NCBI RefSeq assembly: GCF_052045245.1
Contig: NZ_JBQEON010000015.1
Span: forward strand, 1-64,000
Direction: 5' to 3'
Source: Burkholderia sp052045245
GTDB lineage: Bacteria; Pseudomonadota; Gammaproteobacteria; Burkholderiales; Burkholderiaceae
DNA length: 64,000 bases
Below, piece by piece: positions 45,550-52,670 of this stretch (position 1 is the stretch's first letter; each line of letters starts with the position of its first letter). Below the pieces are notes generated by a model. It saw only the letters and a program-made list of their open reading frames with translations, was not told the DNA's origin and made no database searches. The translations under genes were made by a program, and so were the position numbers.

Positions 45550-46581
45550 TCAGCGCCGGACCACCTTGCGCCGCTGCGCGCTGATGCCCGCGTAGTCGGG
45601 CAGCGTGTCGACGCGTTTGGCCGTCGCCTTCGCATACAGCGGCATCAGGTCCGGCAGGCGGTTCAGCAGATCCTGCCGGCGCTCCGCGCTGTACGGGTGC
45701 GTGTAGATGAAGCCCGACGTCCTGTTCGCGCGCGTCGCCGCGGCGAGCTTGTCCCACAGCGTGATCGCCGCGCGCGGATCGAAGCCCGCGCGGGCGGCGA
45801 TGTCGCCGCCGATCACGTCGGCTTCGGTTTCGTCAGTCGGGTCGTAGCGCAGCGTCTGCAGGCGTGCGCCGAGGTTCAGTGCCTGCGGCAGCGGATCGCC
45901 GACGCCGAACAGGGGCGGCAGCGCGGCGGCGCGCAGCGACGTCTGCGACGTCGTACTGAAATTGCTGCGCGCGTGTTCGCGCAGCGCATGCGCGATGCAG
46001 TGCGCGAGCAGCACGCCGAGCTCGTCGTCGTTCAGGCGGACGCGATCGAGCAGGCCACCGTACACGAGCACCTTGCCGCCCGGCAGGCAGGTGATGCGGA
46101 TGTCGCGCGAGCGGATCGCGTTGACATCCCACGCCCAGTTCTTCACGCGATCGTTCCACTTCACCGAATACGGCGCGAGCTTCATCACGATCGCGCGCAG
46201 CCGCTTCACGCGTGGCTGGTTCGCGGGCAGCAGGCGGTTGCTGTCGGCGGCTGCCTGCACGATCTGCGCGTATTCGCTCGCGGTCAGCTGTTCGAGCAGC
46301 GGCGACGGGATCAGTGTGCGGAACGCGATCGCATTGCCGTAGCGAACCTGCTGCGACGTCTGTGAATAGGCTTTGGCGGGCGCGGCGGCGCCGGTCGGCT
46401 GCGCGGCCTCGGCGGCGGACGGCGGGACGGCTGCCGCCGGCGTCGACGGCAAGGCCGGTGCGGTGGCGGGGGCGGAGCCGGCCGCCGCCGTGCCGGCGTC
46501 GGTCGCCTGTGCGTTCCCGGCTGCACCGAGCGTTGCGATGCCGATGCTCAGCGCGGCGGCGACGCGTGCCGCGCGATGCAT
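45550..46581 (-). CDS. M48-like exported protein lacking the catalytic Glu
   Basis: 343 aa with a signal peptide (about 1-27, ending GNAQA) and an Ala/Pro-rich linker to residue 75. The rest resembles M48 peptidases. However, the HExxH motif reads H194-C195-I-A-H198: both zinc His and the downstream Glu (ETEAD) are kept, while the catalytic Glu is Cys. The codon is plainly TGC in a clean frame. Zinc could still bind, but normal proteolysis should fail. It follows ampG by 4 nt, so the pair is probably one transcript. Confidence 0.82.
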   Translation of the reverse strand: MHRAARVAAALSIGIATLGAAGNAQATDAGTAAAGSAPATAPALPSTPAAAVPPSAAEAAQPTGAAAPAKAYSQTSQQVRYGNAIAFRTLIPSPLLEQLTASEYAQIVQAAADSNRLLPANQPRVKRLRAIVMKLAPYSVKWNDRVKNWAWDVNAIRSRDIRITCLPGGKVLVYGGLLDRVRLNDDELGVLLAHCIAHALREHARSNFSTTSQTSLRAAALPPLFGVGDPLPQALNLGARLQTLRYDPTDETEADVIGGDIAARAGFDPRAAITLWDKLAAATRANRTSGFIYTHPYSAERRQDLLNRLPDLMPLYAKATAKRVDTLPDYAGISAQRRKVVRR

Positions 46582-46585
46582 GCGC

Positions 46586-48007
46586 TCATTGCGCACGGCT
46601 GGCCTCGCCGTTGCGCGCGACACCGTTCCACGGCGCGATCTTGAACAGCAGCAGCATGCCGGGGATCGCGAGCGCGGTACACACGATGAAGTAGTCGAAC
46701 CAGCCGATCTTCGCGACGATGAAGCCGCTCGCAGCCGAGGCGAGCGTGCGCGGCACCGACGCGAGGCTCGTGAACAGCGCGAACTGCGTGGCCGTGTAGC
46801 GCGGGTCGGTCGTGCTCGCGATATACGCGACGAACGCGGCCATCGTCAGGCCGGTCGTGAAGGTTTCGAAGCCGTAGACGATCGCGAGCGCGACCGTCAT
46901 CGGGCTGAATTGCGGCGTGACCGCAATGCCGAACACCGACAGCGCCGACGCGATCGCGTGGCTCGTCGACACCGTGAAGTCGTACAGCATCGCGAGCACC
47001 GGCGAGCCGGGGCCGAGTTGCGCGAGCCATGCGAAGCCGAGCGTCGACACCATCTGCAGCGCGCCGAAGATCCACAGCCCGCGGCCGATCCCGATCTTCA
47101 CGAGCCAGATGCCGCCGATGATGCCGCCGGCGACGCTCGCGACGAGCGCGGTGGTTTTCGCGACGATGCCGATCTCGGTACGCGTGAAGCCGATGTCGAG
47201 GAAGAACGACGTCGACAGCGTGGTTGCCATCGTGTCGCCGATCTTGAACAGGAAGATGAACGCGATGACGAGCAGCGCGCCGGCCCAGCCGTCGCGCTGG
47301 ATGAATTCGCGGAACGGCAGCACGATCGCGTCGCGCAGGTTGCGCGGCGGCGTGCCGACCACCTCGGGTTCGCGCACGACCAGCGTCATCAGGATGCCCG
47401 GCAGCATGAACGCGCCGGTGAGCGCGAACACGGCGTCCCACGGCATGTGGTCGGACAGGATCAGCGCGAGCGAACCGGGGATCAGCGCGGCGAGCTTGTA
47501 CGCGTTCACGTGCACCGCGTTGCCGAGGCCCTGCTCGGTGTCGCGCAGCAGTTCGCGGCGATACGCGTCGATCACGATGTCGGCGCTCGCGCCGAAGAAC
47601 GCGACGAGGGTCGTGAGCGCGGCGACCGTCCAGATCGAGTCGCGCGGCGACACGAAGCCGAGCGCGGCGATCGCCCCTGCGACCAGCACCTGCGTGAACA
47701 GCAGCCAGCCGCGCCGGCGGCCCGGCCGCCAGCCGGGCAGGCGCGGGATGTAGCGGTCCATCAGCGGCGCCCACAGGAACTTCCACGTATACGGGAACTG
47801 GATCAGCGCGAACAGGCCGATTTCCTTCAGGTTCACGCCCTCGGAGCGCAGCCATGCCTGCACGAGGTAGACGAGCGTGAACAGCGGCAGCCCCGACGTG
47901 AAGCCCAGGAACACGCAGATCAGCATGTGCGTGTTCAGATAGGCGCGCCAGCCGGGGTGATCCTCGTGAGCGGTGAGTGCGGGCGCCTCGTGTGGCGTTT
48001 TCGACAT
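46586..48007 (-). CDS. ampG: AmpG-family muropeptide permease
   Basis: 473 aa major-facilitator protein with about 12-14 hydrophobic helices. The AmpG fingerprint is present: FLGFTSGLPLFTL near the N-terminus, FPYTWKFLWAPLMDR, and DIVIDAYRRE. It imports anhydro-muropeptides from wall turnover, feeding recycling and, in many species, beta-lactamase induction. The M48-like gene lies directly downstream. Confidence 0.93.
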   Translation of the reverse strand: MSKTPHEAPALTAHEDHPGWRAYLNTHMLICVFLGFTSGLPLFTLVYLVQAWLRSEGVNLKEIGLFALIQFPYTWKFLWAPLMDRYIPRLPGWRPGRRRGWLLFTQVLVAGAIAALGFVSPRDSIWTVAALTTLVAFFGASADIVIDAYRRELLRDTEQGLGNAVHVNAYKLAALIPGSLALILSDHMPWDAVFALTGAFMLPGILMTLVVREPEVVGTPPRNLRDAIVLPFREFIQRDGWAGALLVIAFIFLFKIGDTMATTLSTSFFLDIGFTRTEIGIVAKTTALVASVAGGIIGGIWLVKIGIGRGLWIFGALQMVSTLGFAWLAQLGPGSPVLAMLYDFTVSTSHAIASALSVFGIAVTPQFSPMTVALAIVYGFETFTTGLTMAAFVAYIASTTDPRYTATQFALFTSLASVPRTLASAASGFIVAKIGWFDYFIVCTALAIPGMLLLFKIAPWNGVARNGEASRAQ

Positions 48008-48121
48008 GGACTGGAACTGGGTAGCGTTGACTGATTGCGGCGGCAGCGCAGGCGGCGCGAGCGGTGCAGGAGGGGCGGCCGCACGCGTGTGCGGGCCGGA
48101 TCATCCGTCAACGGCCCCGGC

Positions 48122-48730
48122 TCAGCTGCGCTTGACGCGGTAGACAGCAAGACTACCACGCCAGTTCGCTCCCCATCGAATCGGCTGGCCTTCGTGCAGC
48201 ACCACCCGGTCGAGGATCGTCACGCCGACGTCGGGCGCGAGCGCCTCGAAATCCTCGATCGTCAGCACGCGGACGTTCGGCGTGTTGTGCCACTGGTAGG
48301 GCAGCGACTTCGACACCGGCATCCGGCCGTTCAGCACCGACAGCCGGTGCGGCCAGTAGCCGAAGTTCGGGAACGACACGATGCATTCGCGGCCGACCCG
48401 CGCGGTTTCGCGCAGGATCGCGGCCGTCTGGTGAATCGTCTGCAGCGTCTGCGACAGGATCGCGATGTCGAAGCTGTGGTCCTCGAACAGGCGCAGGCCG
48501 TCTTCCAGGTTCTGCTGGATCACGTTGATGCCGTTCTTCGCGCTCGCGAGCACGCCCGCGTCGTTCAGCTCGATCCCGTAGCCGGTCACGTCCAGTTCTT
48601 CCATCAGCAGCGCGAGCAGCGAGCCGTCGCCGCAGCCGAGGTCGAGCACCGTCGAGCGCGGTTCGACCCAGCGCGCGATCGTGCGGAAGTCCGCGCGTGC
48701 GGACAGGGAATTCAGTGCTTGCTGGTTCAT
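48122..48730 (-). CDS. metW: methionine biosynthesis protein MetW
   Basis: 202 aa SAM-methyltransferase-fold protein with motif I VLDLGCGDGSLL. MetW partners MetX in homoserine O-acetylation in several proteobacteria, where it raises MetX activity. ATG at 48730 (MNQQALNSLSARADF). In Burkholderia metW normally follows metX closely. Here about 1.1 kb of TnpB element lies between the two, on the opposite strand. Confidence 0.92.
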   Translation of the reverse strand: MNQQALNSLSARADFRTIARWVEPRSTVLDLGCGDGSLLALLMEELDVTGYGIELNDAGVLASAKNGINVIQQNLEDGLRLFEDHSFDIAILSQTLQTIHQTAAILRETARVGRECIVSFPNFGYWPHRLSVLNGRMPVSKSLPYQWHNTPNVRVLTIEDFEALAPDVGVTILDRVVLHEGQPIRWGANWRGSLAVYRVKRS

Positions 48731-48745
48731 CAGATGCTCCGAGGA

Positions 48746-48768
48746 TTCCCGACTTTCAGGACGGGGAA
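48746..48768 (+). repeat. left-end hairpin of the tnpB element
   Basis: TTCCCG (48746-48751) against CGGGGAA (48762-48768) with one bulged G and a 10-nt loop, followed by an A-run. It resembles the subterminal hairpins of IS200/IS605 ends. Confidence 0.4.
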
Positions 48769-48815
48769 AAAAGAATGCCTTTGAAGGGCGGCACTCGAAC
48801 GTTAAAGTGACCAGC

Positions 48816-49829
48816 ATGATTTTTGTCTACCGCTACCGCGTGAAGTCGCTCAACGGACTGCTCAACAAGCAGAGCCGTGCGGTGAACTACGTCTGGAACT
48901 TCAGCAACGACACGCAGAAGCACGCGCTCAAGTGGAGCAAGAAGTGGCCGACAGGATTCGACCTGAATCGACTGACGAGCGGCAGTAGCAAGGAACTTGG
49001 CCTCCACTCCGGCACGGTCAACGCAACCTGTGAGCAATACGCGAAGTCGCGCAGCCAGCACCGACGACCTTGCTTGCGCTATCGCGGTAGAAAATCGCTG
49101 GGCTGGGTGCCGCTGAAGGGCCGCGACCTGAAGCGCGAGGGCGACGCGTTTCGCTTTGCCGGCAACACCTTTCGCGTGTTCAACAGTCGGCCGCTTCCCG
49201 AAGGCAAGATCAAGGACGGAACCAATTTCGCACAGGATGCGCGCGGTAACTGGTTCTTGAATATCGTGATCGAGATGTCCGATGTTCGAGCTCGCCAGAT
49301 TCGTTCCGGCGTCGGCATCGATCTTGGCTTGAAAGACTTCGCCACACTTTCGACGGGCGAGAAGCTCGCGAAAGCGCAACGGGCGAGAAAGCACAAGCGA
49401 CATATCGCGAAGCTGCACGCCAAGGTGGCAAATGCGCGTGCCGATTTTCAACACAAGCTCGCACTCGATCTGGTGCGGCGCTTCGATTACATCTCGGTTG
49501 GCAACGTGTCGGCCGCGAAGCTCGCCAGAACCAGGATGGCGAAGAGCGTCTACGACGCATCCTGGTCGTCCTTCCGAAACAAGCTCCGTTACAAGGCGAT
49601 CGCGCACGGGGCCACCTTCGAGGAAGTCGACGAAAGTGGTTCTACCCAGTCCTGTTCGTCGTGCGGGTCGAGAGATAGCACGACGCGGCCGAAAGGTATC
49701 GCGGGGCTGCGAATAAGAGAGTGGGCCTGCAGTGAATGTGGTGTCGTGCATGATCGTGATACCAACGCTGCGTTGAATATTCTCCGATGCGGACGTGCAT
49801 CGCCGGTAGCGGGAATCGCCCGCCTTTAA
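48816..49829 (+). CDS. tnpB: TnpB-like RNA-guided nuclease with rearranged RuvC site
   Basis: 337 aa. N-terminal OrfB-type region (YRYRVKSLNGLL), then RuvC-I with D169 (GIDLGLKDF). The canonical RuvC-II Glu position is G229 (ISVGNVSAAKL). A Glu 44 residues on, E273 (VDESGSTQSC), is the candidate replacement. A zinc ribbon has C280/C283 and C305/C308, and RuvC-III has D313 and D315 (HDRDTNAALN). The stop lies in the loop of the right-end hairpin. A GTG three codons upstream is an alternative start. After RuvC-I it looks about 15 residues shorter than relatives I recall. Confidence 0.9.
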   Translation: MIFVYRYRVKSLNGLLNKQSRAVNYVWNFSNDTQKHALKWSKKWPTGFDLNRLTSGSSKELGLHSGTVNATCEQYAKSRSQHRRPCLRYRGRKSLGWVPLKGRDLKREGDAFRFAGNTFRVFNSRPLPEGKIKDGTNFAQDARGNWFLNIVIEMSDVRARQIRSGVGIDLGLKDFATLSTGEKLAKAQRARKHKRHIAKLHAKVANARADFQHKLALDLVRRFDYISVGNVSAAKLARTRMAKSVYDASWSSFRNKLRYKAIAHGATFEEVDESGSTQSCSSCGSRDSTTRPKGIAGLRIREWACSECGVVHDRDTNAALNILRCGRASPVAGIARL

Positions 49830-49842
49830 GCGGGCGAGGACG
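49700..49842 (+). ncRNA. candidate omega-RNA of tnpB
   Basis: In IS605 elements the guide RNA overlaps the tnpB 3' end and runs through the right end into flanking DNA. Here that would include the hairpin at 49816-49837 with a guide starting near 49843, antisense to the end of metX. The 5' limit is arbitrary. Position is inferred from family knowledge. Confidence 0.35.
49816..49837 (+). repeat. right-end hairpin of the tnpB element
   Basis: Perfect 8-bp stem TCGCCCGC (49816-49823) with GCGGGCGA (49830-49837). The tnpB TAA lies in its 6-nt loop. Typical IS605 right-end structure and probable omega-RNA scaffold. Confidence 0.7.
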
Positions 49843-50988
49843 TCAAGCACCCACCTCGTTGGCGATTCGTTCGTAATACGCGCGGAGCAGGTTGTGATAG
49901 CGCGCGTCGTCGAGCAGGAACGCGTCGTGGCCGTGCGGCGCGTCGATCTCCGCGTAGCTGACCGTGCGCTTGTTGTCGAGCAGCGCCTTCACGATCTCGC
50001 GCGAGCGCGCGGGCGCGAAGCGCCAGTCGGTCGAGAAGCTCGCGATCAGGTATTTCGCCTGGGTGCGCGCGAGCGCGGCCGTCAGGTTGCCGTCGAACGC
50101 CTTGGCCGGATCGAAGTAGTCGAGCGCGCGCGTGATCAGCAGGTACGTGTTCGCGTCGAAGTAGTCGGCGAACTTGTCGCCCTGGTAGCGCAGGTACGAC
50201 TCCACCTCGAACTCGACGTCGAAGCTGAAGTTGTACGCATCGACAGCGCCGTCCGCGCGGCGCAGCGCACGGCCGAATTTCTCGGCCATGTCGTCGTCGG
50301 ACAGGTACGTGATGTGGCCGATCATCCGCGCGACGCGCAGGCCGCGCTTCGGCTTCACGCCGTGCGCGTAGTAGTCGCCGCCGTGGAAATCGGGATCGGA
50401 CAGGATCGCCGAGCGCGCGACCTCGTTGAACGCGATGTTCTGCGCGGACAGCTTCGGCGTCGACGCGATGTCGATGCAGTGCGCGACGCGCTCCGGATAC
50501 ATCAGGCTCCATGCGAGCGCCTGCATCCCGCCGAGGCTGCCGCCCATCACCGCGGCGAAGCGGTCGATGCCGAATGCGTCGGCGACACGTGCCTGCGCGT
50601 GCACCCAGTCCTCGACGGTGACGACCGGAAAGCGTGCGCCGTACGGCTTGCCGCTCGACGGGTCGATGCTCATCGGGCCGGTCGAGCCGAAGCACGAGCC
50701 GAGATTGTTCACGCCGATCACGAAGAAGCGGTTGGTGTCGAGCGGCTTGCCGGGCCCGACCATGTTGTCCCACCAGCCGGTGCTGCGCGGATCGTCCGCA
50801 TAGACGCCGGCAACGTGATGCGACGCATTGAGCGCGTGGCAGACGAGCACCGCGTTCGAGCGCGCGGCGTTGAGCTCGCCGTACGTCTCGACGACGAGTT
50901 GATAGTTGCCGAGCACGCTGCCGCTTTGCAAGCGCAGCGGTTCGGCGAAGTGCATGGTCTGTGGAGCGACGATGCCGATCGATTCCAT
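49843..50988 (-). CDS. metX: homoserine O-acyltransferase
   Basis: 381 aa alpha/beta-hydrolase-fold enzyme that activates homoserine (acetyl-CoA or succinyl-CoA) for methionine synthesis. Nucleophile S151 in GGSLGGMQAL, Asp in the TDWRFAP region, His in APHGHDAF. The length matches Burkholderia MetX, so the coding end appears intact despite the element starting at its stop codon. Start MESIGIVAPQTMHF at 50988. A long hairpin leader precedes it. Confidence 0.94.
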   Translation of the reverse strand: MESIGIVAPQTMHFAEPLRLQSGSVLGNYQLVVETYGELNAARSNAVLVCHALNASHHVAGVYADDPRSTGWWDNMVGPGKPLDTNRFFVIGVNNLGSCFGSTGPMSIDPSSGKPYGARFPVVTVEDWVHAQARVADAFGIDRFAAVMGGSLGGMQALAWSLMYPERVAHCIDIASTPKLSAQNIAFNEVARSAILSDPDFHGGDYYAHGVKPKRGLRVARMIGHITYLSDDDMAEKFGRALRRADGAVDAYNFSFDVEFEVESYLRYQGDKFADYFDANTYLLITRALDYFDPAKAFDGNLTAALARTQAKYLIASFSTDWRFAPARSREIVKALLDNKRTVSYAEIDAPHGHDAFLLDDARYHNLLRAYYERIANEVGA

Positions 50989-51008
50989 TCGTTCCGCCTT
51001 ATGACTGG

Positions 51009-51071
51009 GCGGCTAAACGGTGTCGGCGTGCGCGGAGGCGAAGGTGCGCGGCTGACGACCTCTTTAGCCGC
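51009..51071 (-). promoter_or_regulatory. long hairpin in the metX leader
   Basis: GCGGCTAAA (51009-51017) and TTTAGCCGC (51063-51071) are perfect inverted arms. The 45 nt between them can pair further but imperfectly (GGT..GTC..GCGC against GCGC..GAC..ACC). It ends 20 nt before the metX ATG. No T-run follows, so it is not a simple attenuator. It matches no riboswitch class I can recognise. Confidence 0.5.
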
Positions 51072-51165
51072 ATTTGTAGTGAACCGCCGGGACAAACGAC
51101 GCATCGACACGCATCAAGGCCCCGGTCGGTTCGCGCGCCCGCAATCGAGTCAGCAAATCGGCGCG

Positions 51166-51201
51166 CTTCCGACCTGCCGCCAACGGGCGGCAGGTCGGAA
51201 G
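51166..51201. terminator. perfect 16-bp hairpin after slmA
   Basis: CTTCCGACCTGCCGCC (51166-51181) pairs with 51186-51201 over a 4-nt loop. It lies 49 nt past the slmA stop and has no T-run in either direction. Probable transcript end or mRNA stabiliser between slmA and metX. Confidence 0.5.
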
Positions 51202-51249
51202 AGTATAGCGGAATTCAGCGGGGGTGCGGATTTAGCGGGCGGACACCGA

Positions 51250-51912
51250 CTACTGCAGGATCAGCCGCAGATGCGTATCGGCCAGCTCGCCGGGCGGCTT
51301 CTGAAACCCGCCCTTCGCGAAGCGGTGCCAGCGGCCGATCACGTAGCTGACGAGCAGGCTCGCGCGGGCGGCCGGATCGTAGTCGGCCGGCAGCACGAAC
51401 GGCGCCGCACCATCAGGCGCCTGCGCCTCGGTGCGCGCGACGCGCAGGCACTGCTTGACGGTCGCCTCGATCCGGTCGAGCAGCTGGTTCACGCGTTCGG
51501 TGAGCCGCTCGTCCTCGCCGACCAGCGCCTCGCCGGTCAGCACGCGGGTCATCCCGGGGTTCTTCGCGGCGAAATTGAGCATCGTCAGTGCGATCGTGCG
51601 CGCCTGCTGCACGCCGTTCGGCTCCTTCGCGACGATCTGGTTGACGAGGCCGAACAGCGCCTGCTCGATGAACTCGATCAGCCCTTCGTACATCTTCGCC
51701 TTGCTGGCGAAATGCCGGTACAGCGCGGCTTCCGACACGTCGAGCCGCGCCGCGAGCGCGGCCGTCGTGATTTTCTCGGGTTTCGGCGCCTCGAGCATCG
51801 CGGCGAGCGTCTGCAGGATCATCACGCGCCGCTCGCCCGGCTTCGGGCGGGAGCGGGACGGCGTGGCCTGGTCTTCCGTTACGGCGTGGTCCTGCGGGTA
51901 AGTCGGCTGCAT
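51250..51912 (-). CDS. slmA: nucleoid occlusion factor SlmA (TetR family)
   Basis: 220 aa TetR-fold protein that binds DNA and blocks FtsZ ring assembly over the nucleoid. Helix-turn-helix ITTAALAARLDVSEAALYRHFASKAKMYEGL is diagnostic of SlmA. Start MQPTYPQDHAV at 51912, lying inside the last 34 nt of the nucleotidase gene. The order argB - nucleotidase - slmA supports the call. Confidence 0.9.
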   Translation of the reverse strand: MQPTYPQDHAVTEDQATPSRSRPKPGERRVMILQTLAAMLEAPKPEKITTAALAARLDVSEAALYRHFASKAKMYEGLIEFIEQALFGLVNQIVAKEPNGVQQARTIALTMLNFAAKNPGMTRVLTGEALVGEDERLTERVNQLLDRIEATVKQCLRVARTEAQAPDGAAPFVLPADYDPAARASLLVSYVIGRWHRFAKGGFQKPPGELADTHLRLILQ

Positions 51913-52670
51913 TTCTGTCGCCCCGATCGTGTGCCCAGTCGCAGCGATTTTAACGAACGAATGCGCTGATCGACATAATGCGGACGGCCGATGTTCGGCA
52001 GATGGCCCGGCAGGTGGCCGGTAATCCATACCGTGCCGATGCCGAGGCGCTTGTAGCGCTTCAGGTGGCTGCGGGTATCTTCGACGAGGACCGCGTCGGC
52101 GAGCCGCGCGTGCGCGGCGCGCAGCGTCCGGCGCAGCATCGCGTGGTCGGGCTTCGCGCGCCACGTGCGCCGGTCGCGCATATGCTCGATCGCGATCACG
52201 CGCTCGAACAGCCGCTCGATGCGCAGCTCGCGCAGCACCGCGCGCGCGTAGTTCTCGGGCGCGTTGGTCAGCACGAACTTGCGGCCCGGCAGTGCGGCGA
52301 CGATCCGCGCGAGGCCGCGTTCGGCGCGCAGCATCGCGGGCAAATCGGGAAACGTATGGACGACGCGCAGGAAGTCGTGCGGATCGATCGGATGATGGCG
52401 GGTGAGGCCGAGGAGCGCGGCGCCGTAGCGCTGCGTATAGCCGGTGCGCAGGCGGTCCGCCTCGGCACGATCGACGTGGAGCGCGTCGATGATGTACTGC
52501 GTCATCGCGCGATTGATCTCCGGAAAGATCGCATGCGATGCGTGGTGCAGCGTGTTGTCGAGATCGAACAGCCAGACGGGGGCGCCGGCGCGCGGCCGGC
52601 TGCGGGAGATGCGCCGGCGCCGTAGCGACGCCGGCAGGTCGGGCCTGGCGGGCTGGCGGCGCGCGCTCAA
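51879..52670 (-). CDS. pyrimidine 5'-nucleotidase (HAD family)
   Basis: 263 aa HAD phosphatase. Nucleophile motif WLFDLDNTLHHA, motif II FVLTNAP, later Lys and Asp motifs (KPDHAMLRR, AVLVEDTRSHLK). No ATG or GTG fits. The best start is TTG at 52670, overlapping the argB stop as TTGA, which leaves about 30 Arg/Pro-rich residues before the fold. Its 3' end overlaps the slmA start. It probably dephosphorylates UMP/CMP-type nucleotides. Confidence 0.82.
   Translation of the reverse strand: MSARRQPARPDLPASLRRRRISRSRPRAGAPVWLFDLDNTLHHASHAIFPEINRAMTQYIIDALHVDRAEADRLRTGYTQRYGAALLGLTRHHPIDPHDFLRVVHTFPDLPAMLRAERGLARIVAALPGRKFVLTNAPENYARAVLRELRIERLFERVIAIEHMRDRRTWRAKPDHAMLRRTLRAAHARLADAVLVEDTRSHLKRYKRLGIGTVWITGHLPGHLPNIGRPHYVDQRIRSLKSLRLGTRSGRQKCSRLTRRTTP

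Larger units (their letters stand above)
48741..49842 (+). mobile_element. IS605-type (IS1341-like) element carrying only tnpB
   Basis: A tnpB gene flanked by subterminal hairpins, with no tnpA, inserted between metX and metW. Its base composition is visibly less GC-rich than the neighbours. Ends are approximate. The left bound is placed at the hairpin near 48746-48768. The right bound follows the hairpin at 49816-49837, near the GACGTCAA run that also contains the metX stop. Confidence 0.7.

Noticed and set aside
48816..49829. TnpB as a nuclease-dead TldR-type repressor
   Set aside because: Both Asp motifs and the zinc ribbon are intact, and a well-placed alternative Glu exists. Loss of the canonical Glu alone does not show inactivation.
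51009..51071. metX leader as a known SAM riboswitch
   Set aside because: The arms and spacing do not match the SAM-I, SAM-II or SAM-IV/V layouts I know, so it is listed only as an unclassified structure.
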